Source: Dipteris shenzhenensis
Lineage: Eukaryota > Polypodiophyta > Polypodiopsida > Gleicheniales
Direction: 5' to 3' (one strand)
NCBI GenBank assembly: GCA_047967505.1
Contig: CM106539.1
DNA: 64,000 bases
Position numbers and translations under genes: made by a program
The notes under the pieces: model-generated
Database searches by the model: none
Seen by the model: the letters and a program-made list of their open reading frames with translations, nothing else
What the model was told of the DNA's origin: nothing
Shown here: in pieces, positions 1 through 12,173 of the stretch
Numbering within the stretch: position 1 is the stretch's first letter
Layout of the letters: each line of letters starts with the position of its first letter

Positions 1-258
1 CGGAGAGCAAATCTTTCGTATGCACAATGGTGGCAGGAAGATCTTGGGCGCATTTTGCTACTTTTCTAAAAGCGAAAGGTGAAAGTAAAGAGCAACCAGG
101 TTTGGCTGAGAGATGTCAGTCGCAAGCCGCAGTCGTGACAAATACTTGGACGAGACCATTTGATAAGATTGCAAGAACGTAAAGGCTGTTGAGAGCGCTG
201 CCAACAGTGCCAAGAGCCATAGAATAAAGCTGAGGCTGAGTTGATAAGACAAGACAAG
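1..258 (+). pseudogene. Gene relic, copy A of a pair in this window
   Basis: This stretch aligns closely with 52,731-52,957. Both copies share the run through AGGAAGATCTTGGGCGCA, then a run through GACGAGACCATTTGATAAGAT, and both end in a GAGTTGA..AGACAAGA stretch. The two copies differ by small indels and many substitutions. The sequence is richer in GC than its surroundings, which suggests old coding or host-type DNA. No reading frame stays open in both copies, so I read this as a non-coding relic. The left part lies outside the window. I do not recognise the product. Confidence 0.5.
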
Positions 259-358
259 ACAGCTCCTTGGTAGCGTCTTCTTGTATAATGAGTTTCGTGT
301 ATAAGAGACCGACACTCAATAAGCTTTTCCTATTTGATGCTTGATCATTGCACATTTT

Positions 359-1430
359 GCTTCCATTCTAGCTAATAGGCACCTTTTTGGAGTGAAGAGT
401 CTACCTTACCTTCTCTCTCTTTAAGAGAAAACGTTTTTTAAATCCCTAGCTATACACTGTGCACTTTGTTCACAATCCCGGAACTATCTTTGAGTGTTGT
501 AGAGCAACTCTTCAAAGGTGATCTTAATTTTCTTAGGCTATTCTTTTCCATGCCTTCTAAAACTTTAAGAACCTAAATGCTAAAGGTCAAAGGGGAGGCT
601 CAAGGGAGGCCAATAATGTGTCTTTTATGTCTGCACGGGCTAATCCAAAAATAGACTGCCGGCCCTACCATTTCTCTTTACTACCCACCAAAATATTATG
701 CTTGTAGATTCTCCTCCATGTAATACACCGATTTATTTCACTCTTCTATGCTTATTTTTCTTATTCGAATCCTCCTTTTAATTAGAACTTTCTCAGTATT
801 GCTCTTCATTGAACTCACCGCCCTAGACCCCCTCCCATAGCCCACAACCCCACCCCCTCTGTCACTCTCTCTCCCCATATCTGATAAATAATACATACCT
901 TATTTACAATGTCCATTGGGTGCGTTCAATTTTTATAGTGGTGTTGATATCAAAATCAATGTTTTATATATTTTCAAACTTCTAAGAGCCTTAATACAAC
1001 CTATTCATGAATTATTACATTGTACATGCCAAAAATAGCACATCACATGATGCTAAACAACTTAGTTCTCACCACACATGTGATTGGATTTTCCCTAGAT
1101 ACTAGAGAGCTATAATATGTGGGTATGACAGCCACAATTGGACATCTTCTATATCCACACTTCATTATCTGCATTCTTTCATGTTTTTTCCTAATGAAAT
1201 ACCAAAAGCTTAGACATATTGACTAGAAAGCAAAATCTATCCCTTCCAAAATTATGGCTTTTCTTTTTCTAAATTGTGCAAAGAGATTAACAATTGTAAA
1301 TAAGCTTTATAGTGTAGCTGGCTAGCAAATCCATATAAGGTATACAACTTTATCAATGTAAAAAGCTCGAGGAGTATACCTAAAAATACCTAAATGTACA
1401 ATGTCACAACAACACAAAGCATCCATAGAC
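359..1430. other. No gene seen
   Basis: AT-rich sequence without a convincing reading frame, splice pattern or repeat array on either strand. Confidence 0.6.
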
Positions 1431-1454
1431 ACACACACAGACGCGTTTCCTTAA

Positions 1455-1620
1455 CAAAATGAGCGTGTCTATTTGCATGTCTATTAGCACATCTACAGAT
1501 CCATGTCTATAGGCGCATCTATATAACAGGCATACGTGCATATAGATGTGTCTATAAACGCACTATTAGACGCTTTGTAGAAATTTAAAAAAAAACAAAA
1601 AGACGCGTTTATAGATGCTC
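1455..1620. repeat. Cluster of short TCTATAGACGC-type repeats
   Basis: Variants of TCTAT(A/T)GACGC and TCTATTAGACGC occur many times here in direct and inverted orientation, for example near 1,503-1,520, 1,545-1,575 and 1,600-1,620. The same motif clusters again at 4,685-5,280 and 9,165-9,300, around the CACTA transposase gene. CACTA elements carry such subterminal repeats, which the element's own DNA-binding protein recognises. I infer that this is the left end of a CACTA element; I could not fix the terminal CACTA sequence. Confidence 0.55.
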
Positions 1621-2049
1621 TATTGGAAATAAAATAATTTAAAGCAGAATTTTGTGTGGTTGAATATAATGTTGTGTATGCTGTGTGGTTACAAGAATCC
1701 ATTTCCATAGTGTACAATTCAATTATTACAAGCCAACTGCATTTTAATTAGCATGATTCCAAGCATGTCTATAGTCAACGATTACAATTTCAAATAAAAT
1801 ATTACAACTCCAAAACGTTTAGTTCACATGGCATTCATTGATAGAACATTGCACAAGGAAATTGAAAGCCAAAAAAATAAAAGGAGTGTATATTAATTCA
1901 TAGCCTAAAAAGTGGTTTTATGTACATATAGCATGAAGCCAAGCCATGTCCTGTGACATCAAGTACAAAAAATAAGAGGAGTGTATATACAAGAGAAGCA
2001 TAAGCCAAGCCAATGGCTTCAAGTATAAAAAAGAGTAGCTAGCACTACT

Positions 2050-3490
2050 TCTACGACTAATCTAAGTCATCCGCATCCTTGTTCCCTTCTTCATCATCTT
2101 CTTCCTCCTCAGTATCCTCGTCTTTTTCCTCCTGATTAGCCCCAAGGGCCTATAAATGAGGGACACCATGTATCAATGTATGAAAAATCAAATCTGTATT
2201 TATAATATTGACATTATTTAAGTAGTTTTAAATACCTGGGGGGCGCTCTAGTAGCCCAGATATACTACTCCTCAGTAATTAACCCCTCATCATAGAAGTG
2301 CCTCTAAGTATGTCCTCTGCGATATCCATGATGGTAGGCCATCTTGATAGAAGTAGGATACCTGCCCACAATATCAAGCTGCAAGATGACACAATTTGCG
2401 GAGGGGTTAGTACAAAGAAACAACCTCCTAATCAACCACATAAACACAATATAATTTGAGATCGATACTTACAAATTGGGCCTCCCATGATTCAACACCC
2501 TCTCCTCCAAAATGCATGTTTCCATATTGCTCCATTTGGATCCTTCGGGCCTCCACGTGCTGCAGATTGGGGTCTTCGTTCGCTGCCTTCATTGCTTTCT
2601 TCCACTCACACTTATGAGTAGTTTGGGGCTAGCCCCCTGGTGGTTGACCTCCCTCTCTCCTAGTAATCTCGGCTAGTGCATGCCTCTTAAGCTAAGATCT
2701 TTTATTGGCAAGTATAATAACAATATTTGACTTTGCCCATTTATCTGTGAACTCAACATTGCCAGGGATTGGGATACCTAGAACGTACAGCAGCGATGGT
2801 CACATCAGCCAACGTGCTTGGATGCTCTTTGTATAGAATAAAGCAATCTATGTAGTGGTTAGCAACTACAAAGTGCATGAAGGCCATGATGTCCTTCCCC
2901 CATGCATCCATCAAGATGCCTCCTGTTTGAGTGGTCTCATAGAAGATTATACCATCACCCTATGGCACGTCTGCATCATCTGAATCATCCCTGCCCCTAC
3001 CATTACCCCCTCCAAAGCATTGTGCCATGCATCCCCCACCACTCTCTCTGCTACTACACCTATTGCCTTGTCGTGGACAAGTTAGTATGCTAGCCACTCG
3101 TATCTAGAGAAGGGACTCGCGACTGCATGGGATTACACTGGCGGCTCTGCGAGGGAAAAAAGGGCCTTTTGATCGCAAGGGGGGAGAAGGGGCTCCAAAC
3201 TGCCACAGGGCAGAAGGGAGTGCTGATGGTCGAGGAGAAGGGACACTAGACTGCATGGGAGAAGAGAACCGTGATGATTGGGTAGAAGGGACGCGGCTCT
3301 ATAGCCTACTGGGTTGTCTCGACTCCAAAGGAGTTATCTCAGCTGGTGTGGGGTTGGGGTGGTTTGGAGTCTGTGCTGCTGACTCTTGGGGCTTGTTTAG
3401 AGTACCCATCATGTATGTGTATAACTCCCAAAAGATGGCATCCCGAAGATCAGGCGAGGCTGAAGAGCTTCCTGGCCACATGATGAACTG
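2050..3490 (-). pseudogene. CACTA companion ORF (TnpA/Ptta-like), decayed
   Basis: On the minus strand a broken multi-exon coding sequence can be followed. It starts near 3,480 with a frame reading MWPGSSSASPDLRD, continues through a segment with ILANKRS, RHALAEITRREGG and HVEARRIQMEQYGN (about 2,730-2,480), then LDIVGRYPTSIKMAYHHGYR (about 2,385-2,325), and ends in a strongly acidic tail (EEEEDDEE) with a stop near 2,055. Splice-like donors (GTAAGT) separate the parts. Several in-frame stops and shifts interrupt it. The layout loosely resembles the Ptta/En/Spm plant transposase family that accompanies Tnp2 in CACTA elements, and it lies head to head with the Tnp2 relic at 5,334-8,927 across a purine tract. 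The family call is weak; that it is a decayed gene is better supported. Confidence 0.4.
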
Positions 3491-3667
3491 CAGAAAAGAA
3501 GAGAAGATTTCCATCATGCATGTCCTCTTTCCATCATGCATGCAATCATTTATAGAAAAAGATAGCTTGACATTGAGCAAGCATTTACAGACTCCTGCAT
3601 TCTTTGAATTAGAGTGACAAAGTCTGTATCCGCTTGCTCAATGTCATGCTATTGAAGCTTCACGTGG

Positions 3668-4430
3668 ATGGAAAAGAGAGAAAGAAAGAGAGGAAAAGAG
3701 AGAAAAAGGGAGGCAAAAAGATAGGAAAAGAGAGGGGAAAAGAGAGGAAAAGAGACGGGAAAAGAAATGAGAAAAGAGGAGAAAAAAGAGAGAAAAAGAG
3801 AGGAGAAAAGAGAGAAAAAGAGAGAAGGAAAGAGAGGAGAAAAGAGAGGAAAAGAGAGGGGGAAAGAGAGGAAAAGAGAGGAGGAAAGAGAGAAGAAAAA
3901 AGAGAGAAAAAGAGAGGAGAAAAGACAAGAAAAGAGAGAAGGAAAGAGAGGAGAAAAGAGAGGAAAAGGGAGGGGGAAAGAGAGGAAAAGAGAGGAGAAA
4001 AGAGAGGAGAAAAAATACAGAAAAAGAGAGGAGAAAAGAGAGAAAAAGAGAGAAGGAAAGAGAGGAGGAAAGGGAGGAAAAGTGAGGGGAAATAGAGGAG
4101 AAGAGAGGGGGAAAGAGAGGGGAAAAGAGAGGAGAAGAGAGGGAAAAAGAGAGGAAAAGAGAGGGAAAAAGAGAGGGAAAGAGAGGAGAAAAGAGAGGAG
4201 AAAAAAGAGAGAAAGAGAGGAGAAAAGAGAGAAAAAGAGAGAAGGAAAGAGAGGAAAAGAGAGGGAAAAAGAGAGGGAAAGAGAGAAGGAAAGAGGGGAG
4301 AAAAAAGAGAGGAAAAGAGAGGAAAAGAGAGGGGAAAAGAGAGGAAAAGAGAGAAGGAAAGAGAGGAGAGAAAAGAGAGAAAAAGAGAGGAGAAAAGAGA
4401 GAAAAAGAGAGAAGGAAAGAGAGGAGATTC
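3668..4430. repeat. About 760-bp nearly pure purine tract
   Basis: The plus strand is almost only A and G, built from loosely repeated words such as GAAAAGAGAGGAG and GAAAAAGAGAGAAGGAAAG, with only a handful of C or T. Long open frames here (Lys/Arg/Glu-rich on plus, Ser/Leu/Phe-rich on minus) are a by-product of composition and I do not call them genes. Such mirror-like polypurine tracts can form triplex DNA. The tract lies about 0.9 kb upstream of the CACTA transposase start; an equivalent tract lies upstream of the second CACTA transposase (63,360-64,000, other strand). Confidence 0.9.
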
Positions 4431-4578
4431 GATTTCCATCATGTATGCCCTCTTTCTTTATCCCGCCCTCATGCTTCAGTCCAATTTTTCTCATGCAATC
4501 ACTTATTTTCATCATTCATGCAATGCCTTATTTCCTCACGAATGCTTAAGGAATTGAAAATTTGACTTAAACATGCAT

Positions 4579-4668
4579 GCAAAGGAAAGGAGAAAGGAAA
4601 GAGAAGGAAGGGGAAGGGGAAGGGGAAGGGGAAAGGAGAAGGAGAAGGGGAAGGGAAGGAAGGGGAAT
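4579..4668. repeat. Short G-rich purine tract
   Basis: A second polypurine stretch made of GGGGAAG/GGAGAAG words, separated from the main tract by about 150 bp of mixed sequence. It is probably part of the same structure. Confidence 0.75.
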
Positions 4669-4684
4669 GCAACAAAAGAAAACT

Positions 4685-5280
4685 ATTGGAGAGCATCTAT
4701 AGGCGCATCCATTAGCGTGTCTATAAGCGTGGTTGCTTGTTTTTCCAAAAGTTAGATGCATTGTTAGACGCATCTATAGACACGCCCCAACAAGTGCTTT
4801 TTTTGATAAAGGTGAAAAGGACATGTGCCCGACCCCAAAAAGAACAACACTAGTGCCCAAAACATCCTTTCCTACATACGACAAAGGATGAATCCAAAGA
4901 AAATGACTTCCAGAGAGGACCAACCACTAAGAGACTTACCTTAGATAGAAGTATGGAAGCTTCTTGTCTTTCTTCAAAGTTGCCTCTCCTTCTTCTCTTC
5001 CTTGTTTACCCTCTTCTCTTGTATGCTTGGGGATGAGTGTGTAAGCCTGCAGATGAGTGTGGGTGCTTGGAGATGAGTGTGAATGTCTGGAGTTGTGTGT
5101 GTTAATAGGAAAGCAAGCTGCGCAATGCTAAAAGTATCATAAGGAAAGCAAGCGCGCTAAAAGTAGGTTCAAAAATTAGTTCGCAATATATGTGTCTATT
5201 AGGGCATCTACACTATATTTTAGACACACCTATAGATGCATTCCACAGTACAGACGCATTGTTAGACACTATATAGAGTT
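4685..5280. repeat. TCTATAGACGC-type repeat clusters before Tnp2
   Basis: Two clusters (4,685-4,795 and 5,180-5,280) carry the same motif family as 1,455-1,620, for example GCATCTATAGGCGCATC, TGTTAGACGCATCTATAGAC and CAGACGCATTGTTAGACAC. They lie directly in front of the first codons of the CACTA transposase relic, where element-encoded factors would be expected to bind. Confidence 0.55.
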
Positions 5281-5333
5281 TTGACATTTAAAACTCATGC
5301 AAGAATACATTTTTTGGGTTGTTTATCTAAAGG

Positions 5334-8300
5334 ATGTCTTCATCTTCAATAAGTAGCTCCAATGAGGATGAATCCCTCCTGTATGTGATTGGAGCAAAAA
5401 GTCAAATGTATGTGTGATCGATGTCAAGGAAACTATGGGTGTTCATGTGTTTGATATATGATCCTTTTTTAATTTGATACAGGATGTAGTGCCACACCCA
5501 CATATGTTGCCCTATGCTCATCGTGAGGCGAAGCATCAACAATATGAAGTGGGATCTTCAGAGGGATCGTTACAGATGCATGGAGTGATGGTGATAGTAG
5601 CCCTCCACCATTACCTCATGAGGCTGTGGAGGAGGAGGTGTTTGATGATATGGTATGGGATTTATATGTCCATCAGTCCTCAGGTAGGGATGATAGCAGG
5701 ACAATATTTTTACTATAGCATCGACTCCATTGTTTGAGTGGTGCACATTCTCTGTTCTATGTGCCTCCCTTGAGTTACTAAACTTGCAGAACATCTATGG
5801 ATGGAGCAATGCAAGTTTGAATGCATTACTCAAGTAAGTCTATTTGGCAAACATGGTGAATTATGCTGGTGGGTCAGTTACTGGAATAATTTTTCTCATT
5901 TATGGTCTTCACGTGTAGGATATTGTGTAAAATGCTTCCAAGGGATAATAAATTACCGACCTCAAGAGATATGGCAAGGCAACATGTGACCTCTCTTGGA
6001 GGATTGGATTACAAGCGCATCCATGCATGCATCAACGATTGCGTTTTGTTATGTGGACCACATAAGGAGGCAAGATATAGAGCAGATCTCAAAACTTTGG
6101 ATGTGCCTCGTAAGGTTCTGCGACATTTTGCCATAATTCTTTGCATCCAACATATGTTCAAGTGAAAATCCATTGCAGAGCTCATGTCATGGCATTCCTC
6201 CCATCGATCAGCCAATGGAAAGTGGAGAACTCCCGCAGACCAATCCTGTGTGGAAGCATATTAAAGACATGACCAAGCTTCAAGGAAGAACCTAGGAATT
6301 TGATACTTGGATTGGGTACAGACAATGTGAACCCATTTGGTCTCAAAAGCACCTCTTACAATGTATGGCCAGTGATATTGGCGAATTATAATCTTCCACC
6401 CTCTATGGCAATTAAGAAAGGACATGTTATGTTATCCCTTCTAATTCCAGGGAAACATAACGTAAAAAATCCTGATGTTTATCTAGAGCCTTTGATTGAT
6501 GAGCTAGAGGTACTTTGGAGAGGTATCGAGGTGCATGACGTGAGGCCTCCCTCCTCACAAGACTTCAACTGCAAAGCATTCTTGATGTGGACGATGCATG
6601 ACTTCCCAGGCTATGGTGAGTGTTCAGGTAAGCATTAAACTTTTAATTATGAGTAGGCAATCGATGTGACACCCTAAACCCACCTTACTCTCTTAATTGC
6701 ATCTATTGTTCAGGTCTCACTACATCGAGTTACCATGCATGTACTATTTGTGGTCCTTCGCTCGTTGCTTCATGGGCAGACAGACGCATTGAATAAGGTC
6801 ATCGATGAGAATCACCATCGATTTCTCCCACCTGATCATCCTAGATATGTCGCCCCTTGGAATGAATTCCCCCCATAGTCACTCACTATAGGAGATTGGA
6901 TGAGAATTTGGGATGGTTCCATGACTCCTCTACCACTTGACATGAGCCGGTAAGGGTTTGTAATTATTGTGTGCTAGATTGAATGGAAATAAAGATTGCA
7001 CGCTAACACCATATTTTGTTTAGATACTCCATGTCTTATCGACTACCATATTGGTCCCACCTCAAGATCAATCACCTACTTGATCCCATGCATATCTTCA
7101 AGAATGTGGCATCTACCATTTGGGAACATTTGAATGGGACACGAGATTCCACAGGCATAAGGGAGGATCGACTCACCATAGGGAGGATGCATGAAGCTTG
7201 GCCACAAGAGAGGCCAAATGGGCGTGTCTTTTTACCCCATGCAGCTATCAAAGCTAGAGCTGGTGGCAGTGAAGCGAGCTATCACTACAATTCGTACTCC
7301 CACTGGATGCATGAGGTGTTTGAAGGGGGCCTTCAAAAAGAGCAAAAAAAGAGGTGTAGATCAATTATATGGCTTGAAATCTCATGATTGGCATAAGATG
7401 CTCCAAGTAAGTATTTTATTAGCATAATCTCTTTTTCCTTCCAAATTTGTGAGTGTAGAAGCAACTAATCAACCATTCCTCGTGTGTTTAGTTCATACTA
7501 CCTACTAGCATTTCTTGTAGTGCATCGAAGGATGTGAAGGATTGTATTTACAAGATGGGCGAGCTTGTGAGGTACTTTACATGATACAAAATGTGAAGTG
7601 TATTAATGCTCCATGCAAGGTTTTCATATTGCTAATATGGTGCACTTTTTCCTTTCTAGGTATGTGAGCTTAAAGGAAATAGATCCCACCATGCTTGAGC
7701 ATGCTCAAGTTATGTCAGTGGAGGTGGTTTGTTTAGTGGAGGAGAACTTTCCACGTTATCATGCCTCAAGAGAAAGGACGGATCATAGTAATAGACATGG
7801 AATTGCTTAATAATATCAACCTCTATTGCATGCTTAATAGTGATGTGATGAAAAGATGGGTAGATACGAGGATGCAAAGGCAAGAAGACAAGGAGAAAGG
7901 GCCCTCTTTCGTACACACCACGGATCTCGTGTGTCATACGCTCAGCACATCTAAGAGCACTTCCAAAGGATATTCATCTAGATTGGCTACTTGATGAAAT
8001 GGAGAGAGCAAAGAGAGATGAGGGGATGCATATCATAATGAAAGAATGGGAGTATGCTAGAGGATGCATGAGCAAGGTTGGTACATAGAATGTTATGCAT
8101 AAGTTAGGAGCTTTCAACAATTTAGATTGCTTATTCGATTGATTTTGTCTTGGTGTAGTGTACTCTGTTCAATGCTATATGGTATGAGGGCAAGCATTTT
8201 CAAACACAACGGATTGATGATAAGAGAAACACACAAGATTGTGGCATCATTGCTAGCTTTGAGGGAGCCAATGGAGCCATGGACTATTGTGGCATAATCC

Positions 8301-8498
8301 AAGATATTATTAAGCTTGACTTTCGACGCTTCTTTGTGTATGTAACTTTGGATGTCAAGTGGTTTAAGGACATGGTGGAGAGAGGCCCTAATGCAAAAAC
8401 CAAACGTCATGCAAGTGGCTTTGTAACTATTAACTCCACAAAGTTTTGGCAAAGCAAGAAGGACACAATAGTACTACCGCAACAATGTGAACAAGTAC

Positions 8499-8530
<32 letters not shown>

Positions 8531-8927
8531 CTCACTTTTAAATATTTGATACCTTCTTTGCAAGGAAAATAACATGATTGTATTTGTATTTGAAGTAAGT
8601 TGTCTATCAACCAATGGTCATACCTATTACGCCATGTTCCAAAGTGATGTATAGTACATTTACTAATATGGAGCATATGAAGGATGATCATGGCCATGGA
8701 GGTGATGATGATTGTGATACGAGAGAGGAGATGATCGTGAGATAGGAGATACAGATATTGAGGCCATTACGCATGAGGACGAGCCTACCATTGGTGATGC
8801 TGATTTCGATGAGCACATGAGTAGCACAAGTAGTAGTGGGCTGAATGTATTTGTAGATCTCAACATTGGTTTGGATTTTGAAGTAGATAGTTTGGCAAGG
8901 GTGATCTCATTGAGGATGAGAGGATGA
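5334..8927 (+). pseudogene. CACTA (En/Spm) transposase, Tnp2 type with DUF4216-like end
   Basis: A multi-exon relic of the DNA-cutting transposase of a CACTA element. From the N-terminus: a Ser-rich start (MSSSSISSSNEDES, 5,334); an acidic exon ending WDLYVHQSSG (to about 5,690); the Tnp2 core with LPRDNKLPTSRDMARQH, ACINDC and KVLRHFAIILCIQHMF (5,930-6,165); LGTDNVNPFG, GHVMLSLLIPG and PLIDELEVLWRGI (6,300-6,560); INHLLDPMHIFKNV (about 7,060-7,105); GLKSHDWHKML before a GTAAGT donor (7,370-7,407); VVCLVEENFP (about 7,725); then a DUF4216-like part, LFNAIWYEGKHFQTQRIDDK (about 8,165-8,225) and GIIQDIIKLDFRRFF; last an acidic tail ending at a TGA at 8,925. Order and wording match known Tnp2 proteins. 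It is dead: TGA in the core at about 6,163, frame changes near 6,240-6,300 and around 7,200. The conserved minus-strand relative is at 59,700-62,475. Confidence 0.85.
8503..8531. repeat. (TA)n microsatellite
   Basis: About 14 TA units just after the DUF4216-like exon, probably in an intron of the CACTA relic. Confidence 0.9.
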
Positions 8928-9164
8928 GATCAAACCATCATTGATATTGGCAAAACTATTTCACATATTGTCTCATTCTCCTCACCTCACTTAATTTTTG
9001 TATATGTGGGTTTGCAAAAAAGCATTGATAATTTTATTAAAATTATGTGCTTTGGTAATCATGGGCAATATTTGGAAAGCAGTGATGCACATTTATCAAC
9101 CTATAGTAAATATCACTCTCTGTGTTCTCTGTTCCATGTTTATAAAGGAATCTAAATATACGTC

Positions 9165-9300
9165 TAAAAGATAGTACAGATGCGCTAGTAAACATGTTAA
9201 CAACCACGCTATTAGACGCACTGATAGATGCGCTCATAGACGTGCCTGTATTTTCACTATTCTAGCTACGCCTATAGACGCGCCTCCTATTTTGTGCATC
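9165..9300. repeat. TCTATAGACGC-type repeat cluster, right side
   Basis: Repeats such as GCTATTAGACGCACTGATAG, GCTCATAGACGTG and CCTATAGACGCGCC follow the CACTA transposase by about 250 bp. With the clusters at 1,455-1,620 and 4,685-5,280 they bracket the coding parts, as subterminal repeats do in CACTA elements. Confidence 0.55.
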
Positions 9301-9451
9301 TATGAGGCACGAGTTGCTTTGTCTTGTTGTTTGTGTCTTTGATATTAGGGAATTCTAAATCTAGTTGTAGATACAGACTAGGTTTTTTAATTCCAAACTA
9401 ATAAAAAGTAAATTTGTATGTATGAAAAGGAGTATAGGGGCCACATGTAAG

Positions 9452-9715
9452 CCTGGGGGGCACTATATAAAATACCATATAGTGCTTGTGATCAAGGAAT
9501 ATTTAAAAATTCCCCTACCTATGGATTTTTGTAACCTATATATGCCCCTTCTGTAAAAGATTTAGATGATAAAAGTATCCCTCGTGTATTGAACTTCACA
9601 CTTTTTGAATTAAAAAACCCCTTATGTATGTCTATTTCCTGTAACTCCAAAAAATATAAAAACTCTTATGCTTATTTTCATGCTGTCTTACATGTTTCTT
9701 AGTGACACCCCCGGG
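9452..9715. mobile_element. MITE, family CTCGGGGG, copy 1 (264 bp)
   Basis: Ends read CCTGGGGGGCACTAT on the left and TTAGTGACACCCCCGGG on the right, which are imperfect inverted repeats. A perfect 8-bp direct repeat, CATGTAAG, flanks it (9,444-9,451 and 9,716-9,723). No coding capacity. Related copies: 12,174-12,432, 45,567-45,813, and partial ones near 12,985 and 26,350. Confidence 0.8.
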
Positions 9716-9723
9716 CATGTAAG

Positions 9724-12165
9724 AGGGGTTTAAATATTACCACTTGGATATGCAAGGATTCAGTGCACCTCCCTCGGGGTTAAAAGAAAGAGAGGCCCTA
9801 TGTAGATCAAAATGGTTAACCTAACTTCAAACTTGCTACCAAACATACACAAAAAAATTTGCATGTCTTTATCTTCATTATCACCTATATACTCTTATAC
9901 TACTTCTTGGTATAGGACATGATTGCTCAAATGAGGTTTGCTTGAATAGCCCAATCATACTAGGTAGGCTTTGTAGTCACTACAATTAATAAAAATGGGT
10001 TCTCTCTTTTTCTTGTTTTTGTGGACTCGAATGGAACTACATGTTTAACATTGTATAGAGTGCTTTAAAGAGTCACCTTGATGGCCATGGATTAGTTTTC
10101 AGTGGCCTATAATATTTTGTAGGTTTATATATTTAAATCCTACTCTAAAGAGGACTCATGCCTATATCATTCATCATCATCCTCATAAACCTAGTTTAGT
10201 TGATCCTCATCTTCCCCCTTTTGTTGGCTTACTTTTCAAAATTGTTTTATTAATCCTTGTCCTTATCATCAACCTCATCCTCATCCTCATCATTGTTGCC
10301 ACATGTAGCCCAAACTATAAGTTGAGTCTCCCTAGATGCCTACTTTTTGTCATGTATTGTTGAAACCAATCTTACTGAAACCAATTTTAAAGGTTAGTAA
10401 AAGAATTTAAGGGTAAAGATTGAGATACATGGACACAAGTAAAACATGCATCAATGAAGAGGTCTATGGATATGATCCCTCCTCCATGAGTCCTCCTCCT
10501 TGAAATTAGCCTAATGGCCCATGTCGTCCACCTGCTTGGCCTTTATCCATATCAAACTTTAAAATTATAATTCATGATAATCCAATCAAATTTATGCCAT
10601 AGTGTACGTCAAACTATCCCAACCATGCACGTGATCTATTGCACTAGTTGCGAATTTATTTATCTAGTATCTCATATCTAGAGCTACAAATTGAATCCAC
10701 ACATGGCAACCTAATGGCCATCTTGTGAAGTAAAGTGAATGTGAGTCTTCCACATTAGCACGGAAGCCTCACCCTCTACACTTTAGCTTCATTCTCCCAT
10801 ACATACATGTAAGCCATGCCCTCTCCATATTTTCACTATTGTAAATTTTACAAACATTTCCCCTCAGTTGTCTAACTTGCAAGCTTTCACTACTACACCT
10901 TTTTCCTTTTACGATGATTTATATCAATGCTTTCAATTTACTCGAGGATTTCATTGAGCAATTGATATGTGATCTAGCATGTGAGTTTAATAGAAGGGGT
11001 ATTATTTTATTGTGGAGTTATAGTAAATATTCATATATAAAGTATAAGGGATACTAAAAAACCCTTTTGTTGAATGCAAATCAAGTAGGAGTTTTTTGGT
11101 AGTGAACACCCAAGACAGATTTGATACTAGAGGGGCTGATGTAGAAACAATGTGACTATTATGTGAGCTCAAAACAATACATTATTTCTAAAGGGGTATC
11201 ATAAAAGTCATAAACTTGTATAGAAAAATGAATATCTGTAATAAACAAAATTGCTTATTGTAACCTACATTCTCTTGTAAACCTACAAATCATTCCATGT
11301 CTCACTTTCATGAAATACATTGTTACTTTTCATACTATATCACATGGAAATTTCCTTGAAATATTTAGAACAAAAGATGCTAGATCTACCATAATATAAT
11401 CAATAAATGTATAAAATCTTGAAACATGAGTACACCATCATTAATTTTGTTGCATATTAGTTATGTAAATCATTAGATTCATTTTCTTTTGTATCATCTT
11501 TAAGATTATAATATATTGATACTTATATCATGTTCATTATATGCTAAGTCTTTGACATCCTTTGCATATCAAAGACTATACTCTAAGTAATGATCCAAAG
11601 AGCCTAAGTTATCACTATCTTATGGAGGTTCTATATGCCACACCTATCTCAAGAGGTAGTTGGAAAAAAATGGAATTGCTTGCTTGCATGTCATGTACTA
11701 TGACATTTTTCATCTCTTTCTTGACATACTCACCTTCAAAGTCACATTACTATGTTGTGCAAGTTGAATCACCTACCACATTTTAAGTCCAAGCAATGCA
11801 TTAATAATTGGAAAATGTATGTTCCAAACTATTCAATAAGAATAGAACAAAAATGTATGTGCTTGCTCACAATGATGAGGTAGCACAAATGTAAAGTAAG
11901 GTCACCCCAAATTTGGTTGAGTAAATGTCAATAAACCCATTAGAATATTTCCTCATATTTGCTTGATCCACTCTTCACACAACTTTGAACCATTATGCAT
12001 TCAATATAAACACATTGAATATTCAAAATTATTTTTTTAATGATCATAATTAATATCTTTCTAACATAATCTAGCACACTTTCCACCTTTTGTTGGATAT
12101 TTTTTGCACTAGCTCAACTCTCTTTGAAGATTTTTCCACAACTCCATGATGAAATGTGTTACATT
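9724..12165. other. No gene seen
   Basis: AT-rich, no intact coding sequence found. Near 10,155-10,310 the minus strand would encode a short acidic run (DEDEDEVDDKDKD), like the tails of the CACTA ORFs, so a CACTA remnant is possible but not shown. Degenerate ends of the CTCGGGGG MITE family may lie at about 9,730-9,780 and 10,941-11,100. Confidence 0.5.
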
Positions 12166-12173
12166 GCTTCACA

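Noticed and set aside
3255-3617. 120-codon plus-strand ORF
   Set aside because: Antisense to the start of the decayed companion ORF and without motifs; runs into the purine tract.
3634-4549. Long Lys/Arg/Glu-rich and Ser/Leu/Phe-rich open frames in the purine tract
   Set aside because: They are open only because the sequence lacks T on one strand; several frames on both strands are open at once and there is no conserved protein.
9463-9487. CACTATAT..ATATAGTG inverted repeat as CACTA element ends
   Set aside because: Arms are only 8 bp and 8 bp apart, and they lie inside the MITE at 9,452-9,715.
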